Source: Paenibacillus antarcticus
GTDB taxonomy: Bacteria; Bacillota; Bacilli; Paenibacillales; Paenibacillaceae
Reading direction: 5' to 3'
Assembly: GCF_001637225.1 (NCBI RefSeq)
Contig: NZ_LVJI01000048.1
Span: 124,001-188,000 of the forward strand
Length of the DNA stretch: 64,000 bases
Under the pieces are notes generated by a model. The model made no database searches, was not told the DNA's origin, and worked only from the letters and a program-made list of their open reading frames with translations. The position numbers were made by a program, and so were the translations under genes. This document shows, piece after piece, positions 32,467 through 41,566 of the stretch. The number at the start of each line of letters is the position of its first letter. The stretch's first letter is position 1.

Positions 32467-34782
32467 TTAGTCAAAGAAAATAAAATGAACGGGGATGGGA
32501 TTAAAAGCCTTCTCATTCTTTAAATTTATCCATTGCAACATAACCTTGTAATTACCCACCGCTGGTTCTCTCCACTGCAAAGTATACTGCTTAGGGGAAT
32601 CAGACAGCCCCATAGATGCTAAGATGCGCCCCTCTTCACTGCTTGGCCACAAACTGACTTTACCATCGTTATCCGTTTCTGCATTTGCTATTATTGTATC
32701 TCCATACAATAATACGAAATGCGCTGCTGGTGCTTTATTCCCTTCTTCAGTTCGTATACTTAAATCCAATCCAAGCTCAGTAGAACTCATGCTTGAATCG
32801 GGTGTATTCAATATATAATCTAGGGTTTCGCCCGCGTTCTCTTTAACAATAATATCTTCAACAGGCTCAGTCACTTCAAACTTCTTCCTCACAAATCCTA
32901 AAGATGTTTCTACCATAGCCCCGGCGCTTCCTTCGACATTAACTAATTCAATAGTTACGTCATATTTGCCTAGCGTATTCCAATGAGTTCGGAAATTGAT
33001 TGGTGTTCCGCTCAAGTCCTTGAACGCATACGTACCTAATGTAACACTTTCATTATTGGTCAAGTTCCCGGAAGTGATTCTATCATTGAAACTGTAGTAA
33101 TAACCTAGTCCAGTGAAATCTACGTCCTTCTCTGTGCTATAAGTGAGTTTAACCTTTACCTTTGTTTCCTCGGGTAAGGTGTCTGATTTGAAGCCAAAAT
33201 CAAACATGTGGTCATTGCCCAACTGTACAGTATCCTGAAACGTCGAATCGATCACAACGCTAAAGTCCTTTGGCACTGGGTCAACTATCGGTGGATCTAC
33301 AGGCGGTGTCACTGGTGGATCTACTGGTGGAATCACCGGAGGAGTAACAGGTGGTCCTGTTGGCGGAGTAACCGTCGAGCCTCCAGCATTATGACCTGAA
33401 GACAATGGTGGTGCAAGTTGCACACCTTGTATTTGAGCTTGCTCCTGCCCCCGCCTCATAGCCTCTTCCTTAAACCGAGCCTGTTCGGACTCGCTTAATT
33501 GATTTAAATAAGCCTCTTGTGCTTTTCGATCTTCCTCTTCCTTGGCTTTTCGATTATTTCCCTCTAATTGCTTACGCTTTTCTTCAGTAGCACTAAGCTG
33601 TTTCTTTAACTCCTCTTGCTTTTCAAGCAACTCTTGGCGTTTCTTCTCTTCTGCTGCCTTCTTCATCTCCGCTAATTTACGAAGCTCCTCTTCTTTCTTC
33701 TTCTGAAGTTCTGTATCCACTCCTGCAGAAGGATCTAACGGTGTAACGTGATTCAAATCTAGTTTCCGATTAGAATCTGTAATCTTTTGATTGGCCTCTT
33801 GGATTATTTTATCCATTTCCGTCACGGATATTTTATTTGATTTAATAGCTTGTAGGGCGATATTTGCAATCAGGGAATCTAGGTTACTTTTCACTTTAGC
33901 TAGTTCAGCCTCATCCTTATTCGACAGTGATGTGTTCGCGTCATTCCCAGTCGCTCCCCCAGCAATCTCCTGTTTCTTCTTGGCAATAAATTCTGCATTT
34001 TCTTGATCAATATCCGCCTTAGCTTGGATAATGGCTTTAATCACATCAGGAGTAACAGAATTAATAAAGCTTTCAATATCCATCATTGAGGGAATAGAAG
34101 GGGTCTTTCCTGAATCTATCGAACTCAGCTGAGTTGGTAAGAGATACGTGAGTACATTTTGAACAGATGAGTCTGTTGAATTGACCTGTACCACTCCTGC
34201 TCCTACCCAAATCATAGCCGTTCCTGTCAGTGGATCGACGCTCGTATAGAAATGTGTCCCTTTCACATGTACTTGTTGTTCAGGTGTGCTCCATTCAAAT
34301 ATGTCTTTCGTCTTCGTTAAATCGTGAACACTTAGATAAGCTCCACCCTTAACTAGCTGAAGTATTGTCGTTGAAAATACATCATTGGCCGTTAATGTCG
34401 TAATTTGGAGTTCACTATAGGGCGCAAGTGTAATACGATCTCCCTCGTCCTTAATGACAAGTACTAATCCACCCGAACCACTGATGATTGAATCTCCACT
34501 GTGTAATACCATCCCAGGGTATGCCGGTGTTTCACTTATTCCACCCTGCTTAATATATGCACTTCCATCTATACTCTCTATCGTCATGCCGCGAGCAGCC
34601 GATGCTGAGAATACGCCCCCCTCTTTCAGGCTAACTGAGGTCGATATCTGTGTTAAAATCGAAGCTGCAGCAGCTTCCTATGCTCCGACTGACCATACAG
34701 GCAACGTAATAGCAGCTGCCAGGACGATCCCCACTGTTGAATTCATCAACGGAGTCTTACGATGATTATTATGATTCAACAT
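32467..34782 (-). pseudogene. FecR-domain secreted protein with a stop codon in its signal peptide
   Basis: The ATG at 34782 (ribosome site GGGGAGGG) begins MLNHNNHRKTPLMN and a hydrophobic segment (STVGIVLAAAITLPVWSVGA), then an in-frame TAG at 34678-34680, then EAAAASILTQ and 700 more open codons. Domains: FecR-like beta domain (up to about residue 190 of the open part; GDSIISGSGGLVLVI, TPEQQVHVKGTHFYTSV), a helical region, a long charged coiled coil rich in Lys/Glu (KKKEEELRKLAEMKKAAEEK), a Pro-Val-Asp linker (PPVDPPVTPPVDPP) and C-terminal beta-sandwich domains. The only nearby ATG after the TAG has no ribosome site and would lack the signal. So a recent nonsense change, suppressor reading or sequence error. 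Unlike true FecR it has no sigma-factor partner here. Confidence 0.7.
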
Positions 34783-34800
34783 TCGCCTTTTCCCTCCCCA

Positions 34801-35007
34801 TTAATCTCGGATGATCATTACTTTCTGATCTTGAATCCACTCTACATCCATGCCAAGCTGTTCAGCTAGCTCACGTATGGGTAGAAATAATTGATTGTTC
34901 GAGATATAGATCGCATCTGAAGGATTATTAAATACTAGCGTGAATTCTTTGTCATCTTTGCTTAAAGTGATATTCTCCCTCGTCGCATTGACCTTAACTT
35001 TTGGCAT
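34801..35007 (-). CDS. Small copper-amine-oxidase-N (stalk) domain protein, probably truncated
   Basis: Sixty-eight residues containing the repeat pattern FNNPSDAIYISNNQLFLPIRELAEQLGMDVEW-like, here seen as NQLFLPIRELAEQLG and VEWIQDQKVMIIRD, typical of the copper amine oxidase N-terminal-like domain used as a wall or surface 'stalk' in Paenibacillus. It has no signal peptide and only a poor ribosome site, so its 5' part was probably lost at the junction near 35005, where an oppositely oriented LuxR fragment begins. It ends 18 bases before the FecR-domain gene. Confidence 0.5.
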   Translation of the reverse strand: MPKVKVNATRENITLSKDDKEFTLVFNNPSDAIYISNNQLFLPIRELAEQLGMDVEWIQDQKVMIIRD

Positions 35008-35456
35008 TAATGCATCTACTGCTCTCTTTGCTCATGAAGCGCGGATTACTTCTGTTCTTAAGCCCGCTTCCCTATCATCAGGAGATTACGAAGCGGATGG
35101 GCTTTCATCAGGTGGAAGGTGCCACCCATTTCGACTTTGGTCCAAATCTTCCGTCACCCACTTATCTACTCGACCTGCGTGGGGAAAGACAACGAAAGTA
35201 TTTCGACCTCTTACTCCAACAGGTCGGTGTCTCCTTGGCTCCATTACTACCTGAAGGAATATTCAACTTCACAGGTAGAGAGCGTGAGGTAGCCCAACTC
35301 GTCATGTCAACCCAGTCCATCGCGGAAATTGCGGAGAGCTTAAATGTTACCGAAGCGGCGATCAAGAAGCACCTCGGCAGAATTTACAAGAAAGCGGAAG
35401 TACGTGGTAAAATACAACTTCTCAAGAAACTGATGGAAGTAGCTAATGTCCGCTAG
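35001..35456 (+). CDS. LuxR-type regulator, C-terminal part only
   Basis: The 151-residue frame has a C-terminal LuxR/GerE helix-turn-helix: FTGREREVAQLVMSTQSIAEIAESLNVTEAAIKKHLGRIYKKAEVR-type sequence, visible as TGREREVAQL, IAEIAESLNVTEAAIKKHLG and IYKKAEVRGK. Before it comes a partial alpha/beta segment (LSPLPYHQEITKRMGFHQVE) that looks like the end of a longer sensory domain. No convincing ribosome site precedes the ATG, and the frame begins at the junction with the truncated stalk-domain gene, so it is probably a 5'-deleted remnant. If translated, a free HTH domain could still bind DNA. Confidence 0.5.
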   Translation: MALMHLLLSLLMKRGLLLFLSPLPYHQEITKRMGFHQVEGATHFDFGPNLPSPTYLLDLRGERQRKYFDLLLQQVGVSLAPLLPEGIFNFTGREREVAQLVMSTQSIAEIAESLNVTEAAIKKHLGRIYKKAEVRGKIQLLKKLMEVANVR

Positions 35457-35567
35457 CCGCCATTAATATAACTTTAGATTATTATTTATCGAAAGGTTTC
35501 TACTTTCATTTTCCTATCTCACTGACCGAAGATTTCAGATTCATAAAGAAGGATTAACTTAAACCTT

Positions 35568-35593
35568 GAGCGCATCGCTGCTATGATGCGCTC
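35568..35593 (+). terminator. Hairpin after LuxR fragment
   Basis: GAGCGCATC, an 8-base loop and GATGCGCTC, without a good U-tract. It is about 110 bases past the LuxR-type stop. The rest of 35457-35821 holds only the upstream region of the MFS gene. Confidence 0.5.
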
Positions 35594-35821
35594 TTCCGCC
35601 ATTAGCTGCTGCTATTTTGTTGAATCAGTCGAAACATCCGCAACTGAATTGTTGTCGGTTCGATCAGCTCAACCGCTAGAGCTTTATATGCTACTGTACT
35701 CAATAAACATAACAGAATTTATCAGATTGCCATCGTCTTGACTCAATACTCTTATTTTTCTAAACTAATAAAATGTTACACTAGGGTAAGTTCGTCCAAA
35801 ATGATAAATAGGAGCGTAAAT

Positions 35822-37282
35822 GTGCAGTCACATCCAATCTACGTCTTACGTAAAACAGGTCTTTTAGATGGTATTTCATTACTAGTCTTATTTTGTATTG
35901 CTATGCCCTTGAAATATATATGGGGAATAGACAAAGCAGTGTCGATTATAGGAAGTGTTCACGGTGTAATTTTCATCCTATATGTACTTGCCATACTTTA
36001 TGCTGCAATGCGAGTAAAGTGGAGCCTGCTTTGGTCAGTAGCAGCATTATGTGCCGCTTTTATACCACTCGGCAACTTTTTGCTGGATGGGAAGCTGAAG
36101 AACGCCCAGACCAAATATCACGTAAAGCCTTTCAACCACTCCCTGCTCGTGTATAGTATCGTGTTCTTTTCTTTCTTTGATTTATTCGCACAACTGCCAG
36201 TCATGAGTACATTTGCGACTTCTATGGGTGCCAGTTCGTTTATTGCAGGCTTTGTTATAGGACTGTATTCGTTATCTAATACGCTAGGTAATATTTTATC
36301 TGGTATTATGACTGATAAGGTTGGGCCTTTCCGAATGTTAATGGTCGGATTGCTTTTATCAAGCAGTGCCCTTCTACTTTACCATTTCGTCGAGGAACCC
36401 AACTTTTTAATCATCGTTCGCATCATACATGGTTTTGTCGCCGGATTAATTGTTCCAGCTGCGTTTACATTCTCTGCGAATTCAACATTAAACAATCAAC
36501 AAGGGCAAAAAGTAGCCTTTATTGGTACATTCGTGGGACTAGCAGCCATTATCGGCCCTGCTTTCAGTGGTATTATGGCTAGTAAAACCTCCGTACCATC
36601 GGTCTTTACTTATGTATCCATATTAGGATTTGCACTTGCAATCCTATCTGCCATTTTTCTCAGTAAGTACAAGCCCACGAAGAAAGAGAAAGACAATGAT
36701 GTTATTTCATCTTCCGGGTCAATTTTCAATGCGGGTGTAATAAAAGCTTTTGTCGGAGCCTTTATTCTCATGTTCTCTCAAGGCGTTATTGCTTATTTGT
36801 TACCCCTGCATGTTCAGACACTTGGATTCGATTCTAAAATTAGCGGGACATTAATGAGCATGTTTGGAATCATTGCCATTCTGGTCTTTGTTCTTCCGAC
36901 TAATCGTATATTCGATCGTGTTTCCCCATCAATAACGATGGCCATCGGCATAGCAATAATGGGATTATGTCAGTTGCTTATTAGCCAATCAACGACGATA
37001 TTAGAACTATACTTCGTGTTAGGTCTTTATGGGGTGGGCTTTGCATTCTTATTCCCTTCTATTAATACGTTGCTCATTAAAGCTACACCGGTAGATATGC
37101 GTGGGAAAGCTTATGGTTACTTTTACGCCTGCTTCTCCCTAGGTGTTGTTGCCGGATCTACCGTATTAGGCTGGCTCCCCTTCACCATTGTCCATGAGTT
37201 TACAATCACAGGAATCATTCTACTGCTATGCGCTACCTTCGTCGTCTTTAACAAGCAAAGAGATCACGATCTGATACAATAG
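35822..37282 (+). CDS. DUF3817-MFS fusion transporter
   Basis: The start is placed at a GTG (35822) with TAGGAGCG seven bases upstream, giving V/MQSHPIYVLRKTGLLDG; a longer frame from 35738 has no ribosome site. Residues about 5-95 form a DUF3817 domain (three helices, CIAMPLKYIWGIDKAVSIIG, HGVIFILYVL). Then comes a 12-helix major facilitator unit with the loop 2-3 motif GIMTDKVGPFRMLM and a large central loop (YKPTKKEKDND). MFS members of this kind are drug/H+ antiporters, but no substrate can be assigned. The fusion implies that the DUF3817 helices pack against or regulate the transporter. A strong terminator follows, so it is a one-gene unit. Confidence 0.85.
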   Translation: MQSHPIYVLRKTGLLDGISLLVLFCIAMPLKYIWGIDKAVSIIGSVHGVIFILYVLAILYAAMRVKWSLLWSVAALCAAFIPLGNFLLDGKLKNAQTKYHVKPFNHSLLVYSIVFFSFFDLFAQLPVMSTFATSMGASSFIAGFVIGLYSLSNTLGNILSGIMTDKVGPFRMLMVGLLLSSSALLLYHFVEEPNFLIIVRIIHGFVAGLIVPAAFTFSANSTLNNQQGQKVAFIGTFVGLAAIIGPAFSGIMASKTSVPSVFTYVSILGFALAILSAIFLSKYKPTKKEKDNDVISSSGSIFNAGVIKAFVGAFILMFSQGVIAYLLPLHVQTLGFDSKISGTLMSMFGIIAILVFVLPTNRIFDRVSPSITMAIGIAIMGLCQLLISQSTTILELYFVLGLYGVGFAFLFPSINTLLIKATPVDMRGKAYGYFYACFSLGVVAGSTVLGWLPFTIVHEFTITGIILLLCATFVVFNKQRDHDLIQ

Positions 37283-37312
37283 AGAGGATCTATTCATATT
37301 TGAAAACACAAA

Positions 37313-37356
37313 GAAAACCGCTAAACACTTAATAATACTTGTGTTTAGCGGTTTTC
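37313..37356 (+). terminator. Strong terminator after MFS gene
   Basis: A perfect 16-bp stem (GAAAACCGCTAAACAC and complement) with a 12-base AT-rich loop, 31 bases past the stop; TTTTC on the 3' side. Confidence 0.85.
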
Positions 37357-37383
37357 TAGCTATATACCCTGCAATAATGAAGT

Positions 37384-37566
37384 CATAAAACTAATCGAGA
37401 GAAATGAGATTTGCAAGAAGGTATGCATACCCCGTATGGAGCTTCCATAAGATCCACCACTGACAAACATACAGCCCATAACATAAAGGAATATCCGAGT
37501 GGAAAGACAACTGGCATATATCGTTTCCCAAGACTCTTTGGAAGATGTCTATCCCATGCGGCTCTA
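37384..37566 (-). pseudogene. Decayed partial copy of the membrane/phosphate-binding-like gene at 61740-63203
   Basis: Over about 180 bases this sequence aligns with 62868-63051 at roughly 75-80% by eye; shared stretches include CATAAAACTAAT, GTGGAAAGACAACTGG, TATCGTTTCCCAA and AGATGTCTATCCCATGCGGCT. The copy has small indels that break the frame and lacks both ends, so it is a dead duplicate of the N-terminal membrane region of that gene, inserted beside the exopolysaccharide locus. Confidence 0.75.
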
Positions 37567-37752
37567 GCAGAGAGATTCGAATAGCTCTATTCATATTTCA
37601 TAAATTGAAATACTCAAAAATATTTCACTAGTCATTGCGCATAGAACTGGTGAACATGCTATAATTATGGTTGCATTTAATACTAGTGAGTTCTTGTTAG
37701 TATCTCACTTAAAGAAATTACTTTTATAATTCTTTTGAGAGGAGGCCATGTG

Positions 37753-38109
37753 ATGTTCGCCAAGCGTCTGAAACAGTTGCGTAAACAAAGGAAATTGACT
37801 ATGCAGGAAGTAGCGGATTATGTTGGAGTTGCAAAAAGTACATATGCTGGGTATGAATCTGGATACCGTCAGCCAACGTTAGAGTCCATTCATACGATTT
37901 CTCGAAAGTTACGTACTTCTGCGGATTACCTTCTTGGGCTGACTGATTATCCTGAGCCCACAGCAGAACTCAATCATAATGCAAAAGAATATTTAAATTA
38001 CGAACAGCTTCATTGGGATGGAGTTCCCTTGGAAAAAGATGATCTCGACCTGATACGCATATTGCTTGAACGTGTGATCCGTGACCGAAACTTACCAAAG
38101 GATGAATAA
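37753..38109 (+). CDS. XRE-family (SinR-like) transcriptional regulator
   Basis: GGAGG lies seven bases before this ATG. The 118-residue protein has an N-terminal XRE helix-turn-helix (MFAKRLKQLRKQRKLTMQEV, VGVAKSTYAGYESGYRQPTLE, ADYLLGLTDYPEP) and a short acidic C-terminus that may serve dimerisation. The fold and length resemble SinR/ImmR-type repressors. It stands at the very end of the long minus-strand exopolysaccharide locus and is convergent with it, its stop codon one base from that of the last locus gene. By analogy with SinR control of Bacillus matrix genes, it could regulate EPS, but no operator is visible. Confidence 0.85.
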   Translation: MFAKRLKQLRKQRKLTMQEVADYVGVAKSTYAGYESGYRQPTLESIHTISRKLRTSADYLLGLTDYPEPTAELNHNAKEYLNYEQLHWDGVPLEKDDLDLIRILLERVIRDRNLPKDE

Positions 38110-38110
38110 C

Positions 38111-39166
38111 TTATCCTCCCATTAATCGTTGCATCTTCGCTCTTGATTCATCTTGAAGCCCTACCTTTAACATGTTATACGTTTGTTTCCACTCATTAAT
38201 TACACTTGTAGATATAGCATCCTTCTCTGCGTTTCGAATTAAATCTTGGTAAGTAACTTCACATGTAGATTCTGCAGTTGCTATCTCCTTGGTTGTATTT
38301 TCTTTCCATGATTGAACGCTAACAAATTCCCTAACATCCAACTTTTGGAAACTATTCTCTGCACCATGTAAGACCCCATTCATATCCTTCCTACAATTCG
38401 CCTCAATATTTTTCATTTCTTGTTCGTATTTCTGTAGTGGAGTTACGACCGCCTCGGTTTGCTTACTGTTAGATAAGTCCGTTTCTCCTGTTTTAGGCGA
38501 ATCTAATTCCACTGAACTAGACGAATCCGGCTTCGTCGTAGGTGTTGTATACGCATTGTTCTGCGCGTTGCTTTGAGTATTGGTTTGTTGTTGAGACTGT
38601 GCTTGAGACTTTATTGGAGGTTGAACTGTGGCTTGGGTTCCAGACTGAGGTTGAGACTGAGGTTTGGGCTGAGTTAGAACAGATGTACCCGACGTCGTTG
38701 GAGGCTGAATGATAGATTGCGCACCCATTTTTACATTCTCGTCAGCTTCATTTGGAGACTGTGCTATGGATTCGCCGCTATCCTCCAGTTGATCATCCGT
38801 TATCCCAATAGAATCACCCATCTCATCTATCATAAGCGGTTCCTCTTCCACCCCTAAATTCATGGCTAACGGTTCATTTGTTGATCGTTCTTCTGCCTCT
38901 AGCTGCGATGTTTCGCTTCTGTCTTCCCCATTGGTTCGATCATCAATTTGAGCTTTCTCTGAAGACTCCTTCCAATACAATCCACCCCATACAAAAAGCA
39001 ATATAATCGTGATGGAGGTCAAAATAACTATAAGAGGATTCTGTTTCAGAATTCGACGACGTCTTTTTTTCCGTATACGTTGTGTTCCCATCGTTATGTT
39101 AAACACCACTTTCTTATCAAATTTCGATCTTTTCAATACCCTCGATACCACTTCCGTAGGAACCAA
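38111..39166 (-). CDS. Single-span membrane protein with disordered linker, unknown
   Basis: A very basic N-terminal segment (MGTQRIRKKRRRRILKQ) precedes one transmembrane helix (LIVILTSITIILLFVWG). Then come about 170 low-complexity residues rich in Gln, Ser, Thr, Pro and acidic residues and a C-terminal helical domain with two Cys (NIEANCRKDMNGVLHG, AESTCEVTYQDL). Start is uncertain: TTG at 39166 lacks a ribosome site; ATG at 39091 also lacks one; an ATT at 39200-39202 lies seven bases after AAAGGAGGG and is in frame. It is last in the exopolysaccharide locus. A role in anchoring or secreting polymer is possible but unsupported by a family match. Confidence 0.65.
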   Translation of the reverse strand: MVPTEVVSRVLKRSKFDKKVVFNITMGTQRIRKKRRRRILKQNPLIVILTSITIILLFVWGGLYWKESSEKAQIDDRTNGEDRSETSQLEAEERSTNEPLAMNLGVEEEPLMIDEMGDSIGITDDQLEDSGESIAQSPNEADENVKMGAQSIIQPPTTSGTSVLTQPKPQSQPQSGTQATVQPPIKSQAQSQQQTNTQSNAQNNAYTTPTTKPDSSSSVELDSPKTGETDLSNSKQTEAVVTPLQKYEQEMKNIEANCRKDMNGVLHGAENSFQKLDVREFVSVQSWKENTTKEIATAESTCEVTYQDLIRNAEKDAISTSVINEWKQTYNMLKVGLQDESRAKMQRLMGG

Positions 39167-39204
39167 TCCGAATTTTACGTTACCATGGATAGTAAAAGAA
39201 ATAG

Positions 39205-39233
39205 GCCAGCCCTCCTTTCAAAGGAGAACTGGC
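39205..39233 (-). terminator. Hairpin between secreted repeat protein and last EPS-locus gene
   Basis: GCCAG..CTCCTTT pairs with AAAGGAG..CTGGC, followed on the minus strand by TATTTCTTTT, so it can terminate the 39240-41534 transcript. Its 3' arm is also the only good ribosome site for the next gene, which it would hide. Confidence 0.6.
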
Positions 39234-39239
39234 TACTAT

Positions 39240-41534
39240 TTAGAATTTCATTAAACTTTCGATGATGAGATTACTCATTTGAGTGACCTGTTTCTTGATA
39301 TTATTAATGGCTTTAGTCTTAATCGATTTCGTAATTTCGATAGGGCTAATCTGTTCAAAACTATCATTTCCAGCTTGAATAACTTCTACAAGCAATTGTA
39401 CTTTTTCCGCATCTGTGGTTGCAACACCAAGTCTCTTTTTAATTTCGGTAACCGTACTATCGAATGTCTTGACGATCTTTTGAATCTCTGCAGCTGGGTC
39501 TTTCCCGAAGTCATCGTTAACAAGCGTCACTTCTTGCTCAAAGACTACCTTTGAACTGCCTCCAAGGAAATGAGCCAGCGATGCTTGAATAACTACCGTT
39601 CCCGTCTCCACTTTATTCGATATCTTAACTTCACCTTTCGAATCTACCTTAACATCTTTGCTTCCGGAGACCTTCTTCCATTTCAAGCTAGATGCAGGAA
39701 TCTCAACTCCTAGAAACGTCATACCATATACATGTTGACGTCCGTTATCCGTAATTTTAACGGTTGATTCAGCTTCAGAATGAATAAAAGCAGCATTCAT
39801 TGCTTTAATAGCCTTCTCATCGTTCTTAAGTTTGCTTTTAAATTTAGTTACCATGGAAGCAAAATCATCCGGTCTAACACCAAGATTGTACATTGCATCA
39901 CTTACAGCATAACCATTCTTGTCCGATAGGACCTCTGACAACGCTGAACTTTTAACTGTATCTAGCCCATCTTTATTACTTAATAGCTTATCCAACTCAT
40001 TCGAGCTCATATTCGCTAGCGTATTTCGGACGATTTTTTCAACTCCACCATTCTCGCGACCATCACCAAACATCATGATAAGAATATCATCGATTGTAAG
40101 CGTTGGAACTTCAGCAGCTATCGCAAGCGTCTTCAACGTTGCTCTGAATTCTGGGTTTGCTCGAACCGTCTCCATCTGAGCAGCTTCTACGTCATATTGA
40201 ATGGATCCCACTGATTTAATAATATCAAACAAGCTGTTCTTCAACGCAACTTGATCTACAGACTCCGGTAAATTCTGAACAATCGGATGCCAGATCCGAT
40301 CAATCCATGCTTGATCTTTAGCGAAGCTTAGCCCGATCAATTCATCACGTAACTTACGGACATTGTTTACATCCGAAGAGCCACCTGCAACTAACGCATC
40401 AGTTATCTTATTCCACCGTTGCAGGAACTCCTCTACAGGGAATACATTCTCTTGCACTACGGTGTCATCTACTAGCGTGACCTCTTTCTCAAAAATCACT
40501 TTGGCAAATCCGCCATACGGATTCACAATCATCGCTCGAATAACAGCTGATCCGCTTTGAACACCTTCGGGAATCGTGATTACACCATTTGGAGCTACTA
40601 TCACATCGTTGCTTCCTGAAACTTTACTCCATTTCAATACAAGAGAAGGAATTTCCTGTTCGAACAACTTCAGGCTGTAACTTTGCTTACGACCGTTCTC
40701 ACTATTCTCAAATGTTGCCTGTGTGGCAGAACGAATATAAGCGAAGCTTATCGCTTGAAGAGCGGCATCATCATTTGTAAGTTTAGCCTGAACGTTAGTG
40801 ACTAACGTCCTGATATCCTGAGATGAAATGTCCAGTTTGTTCAGAATGGCGCTCATTTTATAGGTATCTGTTTCGCTCATTTGCTTATCAATGGCTTGTA
40901 GCAATATTTCCGTAGTCCCCTGGGTGTTACTTACTAATCCCACCAATTGGAGTAGCGGCATATTTGCCAGACTACTTCTCACCGCTCCTTCTACTCCAAC
41001 TCGGCTTCCGCCGTCACCAAATAGGAAGACGAGAAGGTCATCTATATTGGCATTCATATTGCCACTAGCAGCTGATATCAATTTAAGCGTTGTTTGGAAC
41101 TCAGGATCCGACTTAAATGCCTCCACATCCGCCAACGACTGGATCGAACCAATCGCCTTCAGAAGACGGAATAGACTCGCCTTCAATTCCACTTGATCTA
41201 CGAATGGTGGAATCTTAGCACTAATTTTGTTCCATATCGGGTCAATGAGGTATTGATTTTCGCTAAACTCTAGCGCATTTAGTTCAGTCCTCAAGTTTAT
41301 TACAGCCTGCATATCGGCTGGATCACTAGATATCAACGTAGCGTACAACTCACTTATTCGGTCAAAAACGGGGAACGAACGTGGTTCCAATTCCGCAGCA
41401 TTCGCACTCTGAATGAAGCCTACTTTCTTCGTAAATCCTTTCTGACTCATTGGTAGTCCTCCAAGAGAAACAGTAATCATAGATAGCACGAGCACGGATA
41501 CGGTCATCTTCTTTGTAAATGTCACTTCGTTCAC
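39240..41534 (-). CDS. Secreted protein made of two tandem repeats, unknown, EPS locus
   Basis: A 764-residue protein with a signal peptide (MTVSVLVLSMITVSLGGLP ... SANAAELE). The mature part contains two homologous units of about 300 residues (roughly 50-350 and 365-660): compare IDPIWNKISAKIPPFVDQVELKASLF-type with IDRIWHPIVQNLPESVDQVALKNSLF-type sequence. Each unit ends in a bacterial Ig-like strand set (LKWSKVSGSNDVIV versus LKWKKVSGSKDVKV, then VIFEKEVTLV versus VFEQEVTLV). A helical tail follows. It lies directly after ugd in the exopolysaccharide locus, so a surface or matrix role is inferred. The family is not one I can name. Confidence 0.8.
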   Translation of the reverse strand: MNEVTFTKKMTVSVLVLSMITVSLGGLPMSQKGFTKKVGFIQSANAAELEPRSFPVFDRISELYATLISSDPADMQAVINLRTELNALEFSENQYLIDPIWNKISAKIPPFVDQVELKASLFRLLKAIGSIQSLADVEAFKSDPEFQTTLKLISAASGNMNANIDDLLVFLFGDGGSRVGVEGAVRSSLANMPLLQLVGLVSNTQGTTEILLQAIDKQMSETDTYKMSAILNKLDISSQDIRTLVTNVQAKLTNDDAALQAISFAYIRSATQATFENSENGRKQSYSLKLFEQEIPSLVLKWSKVSGSNDVIVAPNGVITIPEGVQSGSAVIRAMIVNPYGGFAKVIFEKEVTLVDDTVVQENVFPVEEFLQRWNKITDALVAGGSSDVNNVRKLRDELIGLSFAKDQAWIDRIWHPIVQNLPESVDQVALKNSLFDIIKSVGSIQYDVEAAQMETVRANPEFRATLKTLAIAAEVPTLTIDDILIMMFGDGRENGGVEKIVRNTLANMSSNELDKLLSNKDGLDTVKSSALSEVLSDKNGYAVSDAMYNLGVRPDDFASMVTKFKSKLKNDEKAIKAMNAAFIHSEAESTVKITDNGRQHVYGMTFLGVEIPASSLKWKKVSGSKDVKVDSKGEVKISNKVETGTVVIQASLAHFLGGSSKVVFEQEVTLVNDDFGKDPAAEIQKIVKTFDSTVTEIKKRLGVATTDAEKVQLLVEVIQAGNDSFEQISPIEITKSIKTKAINNIKKQVTQMSNLIIESLMKF

Positions 41535-41566
41535 CCCTTAATATGGATATGAATATGGTTAGTAAT

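Noticed and set aside
36000-36160. Second-frame ORF within the MFS gene
   Set aside because: Shadow of a membrane protein gene, out of frame and without a ribosome site.
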